This document shows positions 23,572 through 31,724 of a stretch of 32,102 nucleotides of DNA, piece by piece. The stretch is from Acidobacteriota bacterium (lineage in GTDB: Bacteria; Acidobacteriota; Vicinamibacteria; Vicinamibacterales; UBA823): positions 1 through 32,102 of the forward strand of contig PCAK01000014.1 in assembly GCA_002730525.1 (NCBI GenBank), read 5' to 3'. The position numbers and the translations under genes were made by a program. The notes beneath the pieces were generated by a model, which was not told the DNA's origin, did not search any database, and was given only the letters and a program-made list of their open reading frames with translations. The stretch's first letter is position 1; the number at the start of each line of letters is the position of its first letter.

Positions 23572-23735
23572 GGCGCGTCCTTTCAAAGGTGTGATCGGAC
23601 ACCCAGCATACTGGAATCCGCCCACCGGGGGTCAAATCGAGCCGGCTTCCGGCGTCCCGACGGAAGCAACGGTCGGCACCCGAGCGTCGTCATCTATACC
23701 AAGGCCTCGAAAGCACGTTACAATCCCAAGGACTC
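23572..23735. promoter_or_regulatory. Divergent promoter gap, cytochrome/PQQ operon and DUF5916 gene
   Basis: This 164-base gap must hold both promoters. On the plus strand TACAAT (23719-23724) is a -10 candidate, but it lies only 11 bases from the DUF5916 start, which would imply a very short leader. TATACC near 23696 is an alternative. No TTGACA-like box was found for either. The cytochrome side has AAGGA as ribosome site and no clear -10. Confidence 0.4.
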
Positions 23736-26165
23736 ATGCGCCGTTATTCTCGACAGATCACACTCCTCTCGCGCCGACCCTACTGCCTGGCTCCGATCTT
23801 GGCGCTCGGCCTGGCGCTTACGACGACACCGGCCCACGCCCAGCAGACCGTACGGGTTCAGGTCCCGGGCCAGCTCTCGGACCAGCAGGACGAGCAGGAC
23901 CAGGCGGAGACGGCCGGGCAGTCGAGCGGCAACTTCGACAACGTGGCGTTCGACGGCGAACTGCCGGTGTCGTTCGACGGCCCAGCGCCGCCGGTTCCGC
24001 CGCAGGTCGTCAGCCGCGACGACAACGGCCGCGTGACGATCCGCGCGATCCGGATCGGCGAGGAGTTGATCATCGACGGCCGGCTCGACGAGCCGATCTA
24101 CTCGCGTCTCGAGCCGGTCTCGAACTTCATCATGCAGGAGCCGGAGGAGAACATTCCGGCGACCGAGCAGACCGACATCTGGATCCTGTTCGACGACACG
24201 AACCTCTACGTCTCCGGACGCAACTGGGACAGCCAACCGGACCAGATCATCGCCAACGAGATGCGGCGCGACGGTCGCAACATCGGACAGAACGACAACT
24301 TCACGCTGGTGCTCGACACGTTCTACGACCGGCGGAACGGTTTCTACTTCCAGACCAACCCGCTGGGCGCGCTGATGGACGGTTTGATCACGGACGAGCG
24401 TCAGCTCAACCGTGACTGGAACACGGTCTGGGACGTCCGGACGACGATGGACGACGAGGGCTGGACCGTCGAGATGGTCATTCCGTTCAAGTCGCTCCGC
24501 TACGGCCCGGGCCGCGACCAGATCTGGGGGCTGAACGTCCGGCGGGGCGTGCAGTGGAAGAACGAGGACTCGTTCATCACTGCGATCCCGCGCGCGCTCA
24601 GCTTCAGTGCGCAGTACCGGCTGTCGCTCGCCGCAACGCTGGTCGGCCTGCAGACTCCTGGCATGTCGAGGAATCTCGAGATCAAGCCGTATGCGATCTC
24701 GTCCGTCACCGGCGCCCGCGATGACGCCGACGTCATCAGTGACGACCTGGCGGGTGATGTCGGTCTCGACGGGAAGTACGGCCTGACGCAGGGGTTGACG
24801 GCCGACTTCACGGTGAACACCGACTTCGCCCAGGTCGAGGACGATGACGAGCAGGTCAACTTGACCCGGTTCAGCCTCTTCTTTCCCGAGAAGCGCGAGT
24901 TCTTCCTGGAAGGCCAGGGGATCTTCTCGTTCGGCGGCGCCGGCGGCCGGCGCGGCTTCGGGGGAGGTGGCGGTGGAGGTGGCTCGGCGCCGATCCTCTT
25001 CTTCAGCCGTCAGATCGGCCTCAGCGGGCGCGACCCGGTCCCGATCCGCACGGGCGGCCGCGTCACCGGCCGCGCCGGCGCGTTCACGCTCGGCCTGTTG
25101 AATGTCCAGACCGGCGAAGCCGGGGATGTCGACGCGCTGGCCACCAACTTCTCGGTCGTCCGCGTCCGGCGCGACATCTTCCGCCGCAGTTCGATCGGCT
25201 TCATGGGAACCAACCGATCGGTGGCAATCGACGGCGACGGATCGAGCCAGTCCTACGGTATCGACGCCGCCTTCTCGTTCCTGGAGAACCTGAATATCGC
25301 CAGCTACTACGCCCAGACCCAGACGCCTGGGCTATCGGGTGAGAACACCAGCTACTCGGCGAGCATCCGGAACGAAGGCGACCGGTACGGCTTCAGCGCA
25401 TCGCACCTCCTCGTCGGCAAGAACTTCAACCCGGAGGTCGGATTCGTCCGGCGCGACGATTATCGCCAGAGCCGCGCGCAGCTGCAGTTCTCGCCGCGGC
25501 CAACCAGCATCCGCGCCATCCGCCGGTTCGAGTTCAAGAGCGACATCAACTACATTACGAACGAGTCGACCGGCATCCTCGAGAGTCGTGATGTCGGCGC
25601 TGAGTTCCAGGTTTCATTCGAGAACACCGACCGGTTCACCGTGAACGCCGGTGACAAGTACGAGTTTCTCTTCGAAGACTTTCGGATCGCCGACGGCGTC
25701 GTGCTGCCGCCGGGCGGCTACAATTTCAGCGATGTCCGAGTGAGCTACTGGATGGGCTCGCAGCACAATCCCGCGGGCAACATCAGCGTCACCCGCGGCG
25801 GATTCTTCAGCGGCGATCGAACGCAGCTCAGCTATTTCGGGCGAATTGAAGTCAGCCCGCAGTTGTCGGTCGAGCCGCGGGCTTCGGTCAACTGGATCGA
25901 CCTGCCGCAGGGCAGCTTCAACACGCGACTCGTGAGCGCGCGCGCCAACTACACGCTGTCGCCGCGGATGTTGGTCGCGGCGCTGGTCCAGTACAACTCG
26001 AGCAGCGACTCGATCAGCACCAACGTCCGGTTCCGCTGGGAGTACGAGCCCGGCAGCGACATCTTCGTCGTCTACAGCGAGGGCCGCGAAACCGACCACC
26101 GCGGCTTCCCGCGAATCGCGAACCGCGGCTTCGTCGTCAAGTTCACGAAGCTGTTTCGGATGTAA
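23736..26165 (+). CDS. DUF5916 outer-membrane protein with CBM9-like N-terminal domain
   Basis: An 809-residue outer-membrane protein. A signal peptide ends near AHAQQ (residue 33) and is followed by an acidic, Gln-rich linker (44-62). Residues about 105-290 form a CBM9-like beta-sandwich: IDGRLDEPIYSRLEP, DIWILFDDTNLYVSGR, and a carbohydrate-binding-type EMVIPFKSLRY. The remainder is a DUF5916 barrel with LTADFTVNTDFAQVEDDDEQVNLTRF split across its first strands, the FFPEKREFFLEG motif, and amphipathic strands ending in FVVKFTKLFRM, a barrel-closing tail. A Gly-rich loop with eight consecutive Gly lies near residues 405-418. Likely roles are binding or uptake of glycans or other ligands; the family has no established function. 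ATG 23736 has AAGGA close upstream. Confidence 0.93.
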   Translation: MRRYSRQITLLSRRPYCLAPILALGLALTTTPAHAQQTVRVQVPGQLSDQQDEQDQAETAGQSSGNFDNVAFDGELPVSFDGPAPPVPPQVVSRDDNGRVTIRAIRIGEELIIDGRLDEPIYSRLEPVSNFIMQEPEENIPATEQTDIWILFDDTNLYVSGRNWDSQPDQIIANEMRRDGRNIGQNDNFTLVLDTFYDRRNGFYFQTNPLGALMDGLITDERQLNRDWNTVWDVRTTMDDEGWTVEMVIPFKSLRYGPGRDQIWGLNVRRGVQWKNEDSFITAIPRALSFSAQYRLSLAATLVGLQTPGMSRNLEIKPYAISSVTGARDDADVISDDLAGDVGLDGKYGLTQGLTADFTVNTDFAQVEDDDEQVNLTRFSLFFPEKREFFLEGQGIFSFGGAGGRRGFGGGGGGGGSAPILFFSRQIGLSGRDPVPIRTGGRVTGRAGAFTLGLLNVQTGEAGDVDALATNFSVVRVRRDIFRRSSIGFMGTNRSVAIDGDGSSQSYGIDAAFSFLENLNIASYYAQTQTPGLSGENTSYSASIRNEGDRYGFSASHLLVGKNFNPEVGFVRRDDYRQSRAQLQFSPRPTSIRAIRRFEFKSDINYITNESTGILESRDVGAEFQVSFENTDRFTVNAGDKYEFLFEDFRIADGVVLPPGGYNFSDVRVSYWMGSQHNPAGNISVTRGGFFSGDRTQLSYFGRIEVSPQLSVEPRASVNWIDLPQGSFNTRLVSARANYTLSPRMLVAALVQYNSSSDSISTNVRFRWEYEPGSDIFVVYSEGRETDHRGFPRIANRGFVVKFTKLFRM

Positions 26166-26171
26166 TTCGGA

Positions 26172-26235
26172 GCGCGGCCCTCAAGGGCCGCGCCACAGGG
26201 TACAACGGGAGGCGGACGCAGGCATGAGCCTGCGT
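26172..26235. repeat. Composite hairpin element, copy D (between convergent genes)
   Basis: There are two perfect hairpins: GCGCGGCCCT/AGGGCCGCGC (26172-26181, 26184-26193) and ACGCAGGC-ATGA-GCCTGCGT (26216-26235). The two-hairpin order and spacing match copies A and B, but the sequence has drifted and the outer arms are not evident. It starts seven bases after the DUF5916 stop and ends 13 bases before the aminotransferase stop. It could act as a bidirectional terminator, although no T-run follows. Confidence 0.75.
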
Positions 26236-26248
26236 TCACAACCAACCG

Positions 26249-27541
26249 CTATTGCGTCGGGATCGACCCAGTCTCGGCGATCTCCAGCATCACGTCGGCG
26301 AACTGGTCGATCTCCTGGACGCGGGTGTAGACGTTGGGCGTCACCCGCAGCCCCTCGTAGTCGTCCCGGATGATCGGCACCAGGACGATCCGATAGCGGT
26401 CCCACATGTAGGAGTTGATCTCCCGCGTGTCGACGCCCTCGATCTGGACGTTGGCGAGCGCCCAGGTCTGGCCGGGTTCGAGCGACGAGTTGATCTTGAT
26501 CCGCGGGTGATCCTTCAGCCGGTCGGCCCAGCGCATCGTCAGGTAGCGGAACCGCGCGGCCTTCCGCTCGACCCCGATCGCCTGGTGGAAGGCCAACGCC
26601 TCGGCAATCGCCGCCTTCGGCCCGGCCATGTGGGTGCCGATCTCCTCGAACTTCCGGATGTTCGTATCCTGGTTCTGCCGCGCCGCCTGCAGCGGCCACG
26701 TCCGCTCGATGTTCTCCTGACGCACGTACAGGAAGCCGGTCCCGTGCGGCGCGAGCAGCCACTTGTGCAGACTTGTCCCGTAGTAGTCGCACTCGAGATC
26801 GCGCAGCTTGAACGGGAAGTGCGCGAACGCGTGGGCGCCGTCGCACATCGTCAGGATGCCACGCGCCCGGGCGATCCGGCTCAACCGCTGCACCGGGAAG
26901 AGCTGGCCCGTCAGGTTCGTGATGTGGGTGAAGTGCATGATCTTCGTCCGCGGCGTGATCGCGGCTTCGAACCGCTGGACGAGATCATCTTGGGTCGTCG
27001 GCACGGGAAAGCTGATCCGCTTCACGACGATGCCGTCGCGCCGCTCGCGCTGGGCCCAGGTCGTCAGCATCCGGCCGTAGTCCTGGTCGGTCGTCAGGAT
27101 CTCGTCGCCCGGCTCGAGGTCGATGCCATTCTGCGCGATCTGCATCGATTCACTCGCGTTACGCGTCAGCGCCAGCTCCTCGGTGTCGCAGCCGGCTTCG
27201 TCGGCCAGGCGACGGCGCACGGTCTCGATGTTCCGCGACAGTTGGCCGCGGTAGAACACCGGCAGCTGGTTCGAGAAATCGAGATACCGCTTCAACGCGT
27301 CATGGACGACGCGCGGCGTCGGACAGCTGTTGCCGTTGTTCAGGTTGGTCAGGGTCCGGTCGAGCGTGAACCCCATCTGGATCTCGCGCCAGAAGAACTC
27401 GTCCTGGGCCACCTGCTCCGGGGTCTGGGCGGAAACCGACTGCGCGGCCTCGGCGATCGCCTCGACGCCGTTCACCTTGGTGGCGACCGTGGCCGCACCG
27501 AGCAGCCCGGTGTTCTGAAGAAAGGCTCGTCTACTCCACAT
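26249..27541 (-). CDS. Tat-exported class V aminotransferase (isopenicillin-N epimerase/desulfurase-like)
   Basis: A 430-residue fold-type I PLP enzyme. The N-terminus SRRAFLQNTG plus a hydrophobic stretch is a Tat signal, which fits a cofactor-loaded periplasmic protein. The class V core is complete: LTRNASESMQ (phosphate-binding region, 125-134), CDGAHAFAH (233-241) with cofactor-binding Asp234 and His237, and GTSLHKWL with the Schiff-base Lys260. The stretch from Asn68 (NNGNSCPTPRVV) matches the family substrate region. No desulfurase catalytic Cys loop was recognised, so an epimerase, kynureninase-like or lyase activity is equally possible. The ATG at 27541 has a strong GGAGGT site. It ends facing the DUF5916 gene and appears monocistronic. 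Confidence 0.92.
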   Translation of the reverse strand: MWSRRAFLQNTGLLGAATVATKVNGVEAIAEAAQSVSAQTPEQVAQDEFFWREIQMGFTLDRTLTNLNNGNSCPTPRVVHDALKRYLDFSNQLPVFYRGQLSRNIETVRRRLADEAGCDTEELALTRNASESMQIAQNGIDLEPGDEILTTDQDYGRMLTTWAQRERRDGIVVKRISFPVPTTQDDLVQRFEAAITPRTKIMHFTHITNLTGQLFPVQRLSRIARARGILTMCDGAHAFAHFPFKLRDLECDYYGTSLHKWLLAPHGTGFLYVRQENIERTWPLQAARQNQDTNIRKFEEIGTHMAGPKAAIAEALAFHQAIGVERKAARFRYLTMRWADRLKDHPRIKINSSLEPGQTWALANVQIEGVDTREINSYMWDRYRIVLVPIIRDDYEGLRVTPNVYTRVQEIDQFADVMLEIAETGSIPTQ

Positions 27542-27579
27542 CTCGTTACCTCCAGTGGGTGGGAAAGGCTCCTACCCTA

Positions 27580-28032
27580 TCATTCGGGCAAGGCGAATGC
27601 GACGTAGCTGTCGCCCGACCGGGTACCCATCTTGCCGCCGCCGGCCGCGATGACGACGAACTGGCGACCGTTGGCCAGATAGGTGGCCGGGGTGGCGTAG
27701 CCGCCGGCCGGCAACTCGATTTCCCAGAGCAGGGCGCCCGTGTCGGTCGCAAAGGCGCGGAACTTTTCGTCCTGGGTCGCCCCGATGAAGACCACGCCGC
27801 CGGCCGTGACGATCGGCCCGCCGTAGTTCTCGGTGCCGGTCGGGGGCACGCCGCGATCGGTTAGGTCGTCGAACTCACCGAGCGTCACCTGCCAGCCGAT
27901 CGTGCCGAAGTTCAGGTCGATCGCCGTCAGCGTGCCCCACGGCGGCGCGATCGCCGGGTGGCCCGCGGCGTCGAGGAATCGGATGTAGCCGCTCGACGTG
28001 TAGGCCGGCGCGACGGTGTCGGCCGCCTCGAG
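27580..28032 (-). pseudogene. PQQ glucose-dehydrogenase-type propeller, C-terminal fragment
   Basis: About 150 residues matching the C-terminal end of membrane/soluble PQQ dehydrogenases of the GDH type: [76 protein letters not shown], then a stop at 27580. A normal protein is over 600 residues. Here similarity stops at about 28032, where opposite-strand SRPBCC sequence begins, although the frame happens to stay open to 28182. No start codon or ribosome site is credible. It is a relic 5-prime-truncated at a hairpin, lying 38 bases upstream of the aminotransferase gene on the same strand. Confidence 0.82.
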
Positions 28033-28050
28033 CGCGGCAAGACGCTCGAG
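28027..28050. repeat. Perfect inverted repeat at a gene-relic junction
   Basis: CTCGAGCG (28027-28034) and CGCTCGAG (28043-28050) are perfect 8-bp arms around an 8-base loop. The hairpin spans the point where the truncated PQQ gene (minus) and truncated SRPBCC gene (plus) meet, so it may mark or have caused the break. Confidence 0.75.
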
Positions 28051-28245
28051 CACACCTGGATGTCCGAGCCGACGCAGGGTCTGGAGAGCGTCGTAACGGT
28101 CACCTTCGCGCCGGTCGACGGCGGCACCGAGGTGACGCTCCGTCACGCCAACGTGCCCGACACCGGGGAAGGACGCGGCCACAAGGAAGGCTGGGCGGGG
28201 TGTCTCGACGAGTTGGCGAAACGCGTCGAGGGCGCAACGGCGTAG
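28033..28245 (+). pseudogene. SRPBCC/AHSA1 domain protein, C-terminal fragment
   Basis: About 70 residues ending in TAG at 28245 match the C-terminal half of AHSA1-like SRPBCC (START-fold) proteins: [30 protein letters not shown], then [17 protein letters not shown]. Full members have about 140-160 residues, so the N-terminal half is gone. The frame extends upstream by chance to 27958, but that part is antisense to the PQQ relic and unrelated. It converges on the ribokinase gene, whose stop is six bases away. Confidence 0.75.
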
Positions 28246-28251
28246 GTCTCC

Positions 28252-29187
28252 TCACCCACTCGCCCGGCGTGTCCATGCGTCCTCGAACGCCTGTCGCGAG
28301 GCGAACGCCTTCTGGGTGCCGACCTCGGTCGTCGACAGCGCGGCGAACAGGCTGGCCCGGGCGAGCGCATCGGCCTCGGGCCGACCCTCGGCGAGGAAAA
28401 CGGCGAGGCTGCCAATGAAGGCGTCGCCCGCGCCGCTCGTGTCCTTGGCCACGACCGGGAACGGCTCGATTCTCACCACACCCTCGCCGCTGGCCAGGAC
28501 CGCGCCCTGTTCGCCGAGTGTGACGATGACCGCGGCGAATCCCTTCGCCACGAGCGCGCGCCCGCAGGCTTCGGCATCGGCTACGGTCTTCACCGGACGA
28601 CCCGCGACCACCTCCGCTTCGGTCTCGTTCGGAATGAAGTAGTCGACCGCCGAGACCTTCGCCAGGTCGAGCGGTTGCCCCGGCGCCGGGTTCAGGATGC
28701 AGCGGACACCGTGCCGCTTCGCCACGGCGATCGCGTGATAGACGGTCTCGAGCGGAATCTCGAGCTGCAGCACGAGAGCGTCGGCGCCGCGGATCAGCTC
28801 CTCAGCCAGATCGACGTCGTCGGGACGCAGGTGCCCGTTCGCGCCGGGCACGACGAGAATCCGGTTCTGGCCCGATGAGTCGACGAAGATCGGCGCCACA
28901 CCGCTCGACACCTCTGGAACCTGCTGGACGTGCGCGACGCCGACGCCGAGCGTTCGCAGGTGCTCGCGCGTCGCGGGGCCGAACAGGTCGTCGCCGACCC
29001 GCGCCACCATCTCGACCTCGGCGCCGCACAACCGGGCCGCCACCGCCTGATTGGCACCCTTGCCGCCGAAGCCGAGATCGAACCGATCGGCGAAGACCGT
29101 CTCGCCGGGGCGAGGGAAGGTATCGACGAACGTCGTGAGGTCGACGTTCGCGCTTCCGACGACGACGATGCGGGGCGGCGACGCCAT
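28252..29187 (-). CDS. rbsK: Ribokinase (PfkB family)
   Basis: A 311-residue PfkB-family sugar kinase that phosphorylates ribose to ribose 5-phosphate in the cytoplasm. GSANVDLTTFVDTFPRPGET begins the substrate lid, and GGKGANQAVA (41-50) is the PfkB signature 1. DTSGAGDAF (249-257) is signature 2, with Asp255 as catalytic base and the anion hole beside it. NPAPGQPLD and PNETEAEVV (187-195) are typical of ribokinase rather than fructokinase. The start at 29187 lies 13 bases after the nucleoside hydrolase stop, so it is the third gene of the operon. It would capture the ribose released by that hydrolase. Confidence 0.93.
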   Translation of the reverse strand: MASPPRIVVVGSANVDLTTFVDTFPRPGETVFADRFDLGFGGKGANQAVAARLCGAEVEMVARVGDDLFGPATREHLRTLGVGVAHVQQVPEVSSGVAPIFVDSSGQNRILVVPGANGHLRPDDVDLAEELIRGADALVLQLEIPLETVYHAIAVAKRHGVRCILNPAPGQPLDLAKVSAVDYFIPNETEAEVVAGRPVKTVADAEACGRALVAKGFAAVIVTLGEQGAVLASGEGVVRIEPFPVVAKDTSGAGDAFIGSLAVFLAEGRPEADALARASLFAALSTTEVGTQKAFASRQAFEDAWTRRASG

Positions 29188-29200
29188 GAGCCGTTCCGTC

Positions 29201-30232
29201 CTAGCGGCTCACGCGCTCGACGAACATTCTGATGAACCGATCCCAGTCGAGGTCGTACTGCACCTGGACGCGCGGCGCACCCTCGGCGCCTGGCCACGGC
29301 TCGTCGCTACCGACCGACACGCCGTAGTTGATCCCGTGCAGCGCGTCGACATCGACGAACATCTCCTGCGTGGTGACGAGCGTCGGGTCGATGAGGCTGG
29401 CCACGGCGACCTGGTCGTACATGAGATCGCTACGGTCGGGATTCGCGGCATAGCGAGGTCCGAGCCTCTGCCGGGCGAGGCGGGTGATCGGTGTGTCGCG
29501 CTCGACGATCGCCTCGTACCACTGGCGCGTCAGCCCGGTCTTGCGCGACACGTTCAGCGGCGACAGCATCGTCGGAATGCCGGCGCGCAGCACGCTCCGG
29601 GCGGCCTCCGGATCGACCCAGAAGTTGAACTCGGCGTTCGGCGTGACGTTCCCGTGCCCGTCGGGCAGGCGCGCGATCGCACCGCCCATGATGACCAGTT
29701 GCTTGACGCTCGACGCGAACCGCGGATGCTGGCGGATGGCCATCGCGACGTTGGTGAGTGGGCCAATGGCGACGATCGTGACTTCGCCCGGGGCGTCGAG
29801 GACGGTCCGCACCATGAAGTCCATCGCCGAGCTCGACTCGGCCGACTTCGAAGCGAACCCGCCCGCAGGCATCGGCGGCGGATCGTCGGAATACCATTCG
29901 CCGTACTCGCGCCGCGCGAAGTCGGACGGCGCGTGCACCAGCGGCATGTCGGCGCCCCGGTAGACCGGAAGCTCTTCGCGGCCCGAGATCTCGAGCATCT
30001 TCAAGACGTCGGCGGTCGCCCGCTCGACGCTGAAGTTGCCGGCCACGGTTGTGACGCCGAGAATCTCCAGCTCGGGCGAACCCAACGCCAGAGCGAGGGC
30101 CCAGCCATCATCGGTCGGCGGCAGGCCGAAGTCGGTGTCGAAGATGACCTTGTGGGGCTGAGCGTGCGTCGTGGCGGCCAGTGCGCACATCAGCGTCATC
30201 ATCATCATGGCGATCCCGAGCCAGTGTCGCAT
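29201..30232 (-). CDS. Secreted inosine/uridine-preferring nucleoside hydrolase
   Basis: A 343-residue IUNH-family hydrolase that splits ribonucleosides into base and ribose. A signal peptide (1-24, ending TTHAQ) directs it to the periplasm. The calcium and ribose site is DTDFG (32-36) followed by Asp41-Asp42. The usual motif is DTDxGxDD, so a three-residue insertion (LPPT in place of one residue) separates the halves, as in some exported homologues. GPLTNVAMA and IMGGA are present, as is NFWVDPEAA, and the C-terminal MYDQVAVASLIDP replaces the usual xHDPLA motif while keeping its Asp. ATG 30232 is separated by one base from the transporter stop and has GGAG in the transporter tail, so translation is coupled. 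Confidence 0.92.
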   Translation of the reverse strand: MRHWLGIAMMMMTLMCALAATTHAQPHKVIFDTDFGLPPTDDGWALALALGSPELEILGVTTVAGNFSVERATADVLKMLEISGREELPVYRGADMPLVHAPSDFARREYGEWYSDDPPPMPAGGFASKSAESSSAMDFMVRTVLDAPGEVTIVAIGPLTNVAMAIRQHPRFASSVKQLVIMGGAIARLPDGHGNVTPNAEFNFWVDPEAARSVLRAGIPTMLSPLNVSRKTGLTRQWYEAIVERDTPITRLARQRLGPRYAANPDRSDLMYDQVAVASLIDPTLVTTQEMFVDVDALHGINYGVSVGSDEPWPGAEGAPRVQVQYDLDWDRFIRMFVERVSR

Positions 30233-30233
30233 C

Positions 30234-31214
30234 TCAGGCTCCGTAGGCGCGGGCAATGACCACGATGGCCAGCAGGTAACAGAGGAACATCGCCGCCAGA
30301 AAACGCCCCGACCGTCGGGGCGCCCCGTGAAACTCCCGCCAGACGAACACCCCCCAGGCCGCAGCGACCATCGGCGCCGCCTGCCCGATCGCATACGCGA
30401 TGGCGACGCCGACCATGCTCGCGGCGACGAAGTTAAAGACGCCGCCGATCCCCCAGACCACCCCACCCAGGAGACCGAGCGCATGCTCCCGCCACGGCAC
30501 AGCCACATAGTCGGCATAGGTGACGGGCGGACCGGACAACGGCCGGCGCATGAAGTAGGTGTTGACCGGCACGCAGCAGACCAGCGCGCCAAGCGTGAAG
30601 CAGACCGCGACGGTGTACGGCCCGAGCGGCGAACCGGTCGTCAATGCGCGCGTGACCAGCGGCGCGAAGAGCCCCATGAGCACGCCCGAGACGAGGCAGA
30701 TGCCGATGCTGCGGCGCGACGTCGGCCGGCCGGCGTCCCCCAGGCCGGCGTAGGCCTTGCCGTCGAAGACGACCGCGACCACGGCCAGTGCGACGCCGAG
30801 CGCGAGCAGCAACCCGCTGCCGGTCGGCTGGAGGGCGTAGCTCAGCGCGACGCCCTCGATCAGCGCGATGCCGATGGCGATCGGGAACGCGATCGCCAGG
30901 CCGGCCATCTCGATGCCGGCCACCAGCAGCAGGTTAGCGACGTTGAAGATGACGCCGGCCGCGACGGCGTAGACGATGTTGGCCGTGTCGGCCGCGCGCA
31001 GGTTCGCCAGGAAGCTGTCGCCGCTCGAACCGAACGACCCGAGCGTGAGCGCCAGGACGAGCGAGGCCAGGACGATGCCGAATGCATAGTCCCAGTAGAA
31101 CAGCTCGAATCGGTAGCCGCGTGTCAGCTTGAAGGCATTGGCCCACGACCCCCAGCAGATCATGCTGGTGAGCATCATCAAGAGGGCAACCGTGAAGGTG
31201 GCCGGTAAGAACAT
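30234..31214 (-). CDS. GRP/ureide-permease-like sugar or nucleoside transporter
   Basis: A 326-residue inner-membrane protein with about ten hydrophobic helices. The N-terminal MLTSMICWGSWANAFKLT and RFELFYWDYAFG segments are characteristic of the DMT-superfamily GRP sugar transporters and plant ureide permeases. Repeated Gly-rich helices (AGVIFNVANLLLVAG, GLLGGVVWGIGGVFNFVA) support two five-helix halves. Operon context, with nucleoside hydrolase and ribokinase downstream, suggests that it imports ribose or nucleosides. The ATG at 31212-31214 immediately follows the TGA of the degraded phage reading frame, so the operon promoter must lie within the phage relic or repeat copy E. Confidence 0.87.
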   Translation of the reverse strand: MFLPATFTVALLMMLTSMICWGSWANAFKLTRGYRFELFYWDYAFGIVLASLVLALTLGSFGSSGDSFLANLRAADTANIVYAVAAGVIFNVANLLLVAGIEMAGLAIAFPIAIGIALIEGVALSYALQPTGSGLLLALGVALAVVAVVFDGKAYAGLGDAGRPTSRRSIGICLVSGVLMGLFAPLVTRALTTGSPLGPYTVAVCFTLGALVCCVPVNTYFMRRPLSGPPVTYADYVAVPWREHALGLLGGVVWGIGGVFNFVAASMVGVAIAYAIGQAAPMVAAAWGVFVWREFHGAPRRSGRFLAAMFLCYLLAIVVIARAYGA

Positions 31215-31721
31215 TCAGGTGTCTCGCGATCCCAGGACTGGGTGGCGCGGGACTTCAGTCCCGCGATCCGCGATCCGCAGGATCGCGCTCTTCAACAGCG
31301 TGCCGGCAGCCTTCGCAAGCGTCTGCAGCCTCGCCATGAAACCCCACGCCGCCTCCTCGATGTCCTCGGCCTTCGCAAACTCTTCCTGCGTGTCGAGTAC
31401 AAGCGGCTCATAAACAACTCCGAGCGTGTACCGCTGCTCCTCATGCTTCGACAGCACGTGGAACTCACTCTTCTGCGCAGTACCCGTCGCAGAGACAAAC
31501 TCCTTCGGCTCATAGCCGTGCGATTTCAACTACCCTCTCGCTTGCGCCTGGGTGAACTTCGCGGCGTTGAACCTCAAACTCTGCACGGTGAGAGGCGCGT
31601 CAGGACTACTCTTCAGCGCGCCCATGATCGCGTCCACACCCTCGGCGAGAGTCTTCCTTCCCTCAATCCTCACCGAGCTCGGGTGCTTGATCCGCGCAGA
31701 GTGTTCTCGTGCATACGGCAT
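31215..31721 (-). pseudogene. XkdF-like phage protein with in-frame amber codon and truncated C-terminus
   Basis: Two contiguous, in-frame pieces form one gene. From ATG 31721 the product begins MPYAREHSARIKHPSS and runs to QSLRFNAAKFTQAQARG. Then comes TAG at 31530-31532, then LKSHGYEPKEF. In homologous phage proteins this junction reads AxxWLKxHGYxP, so TAG replaces a Trp (TGG). The following residues, RYTLGVVYEPLVLDTQEEFAKAEDIEEAAWGFM, match the start of the XkdF putative phage serine protease domain (continuous in the sequence). The rest of that domain is missing, and the frame runs instead through repeat copy E to a TGA at 31215. It was probably the prohead-protease-type gene of a prophage or gene-transfer-like element. 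Confidence 0.78.
31246..31287. repeat. Composite hairpin element, copy E
   Basis: CGCGGGAC-TTCA-GTCCCGCG (31246-31265) has the same stem length and TTCA loop as the second hairpin of copy A. A second perfect hairpin CGCGATCC-GCA-GGATCGCG (31269-31287) follows. It lies where the XkdF-like sequence loses similarity and just upstream of the transporter start, so it forms both the truncated end of the phage gene and part of the operon leader. Confidence 0.75.
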
Positions 31722-31724
31722 CGC

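Noticed and set aside
27958-28032. Upstream extension of the SRPBCC frame
   Set aside because: This part is antisense to clear PQQ-dehydrogenase sequence and has no SRPBCC similarity.
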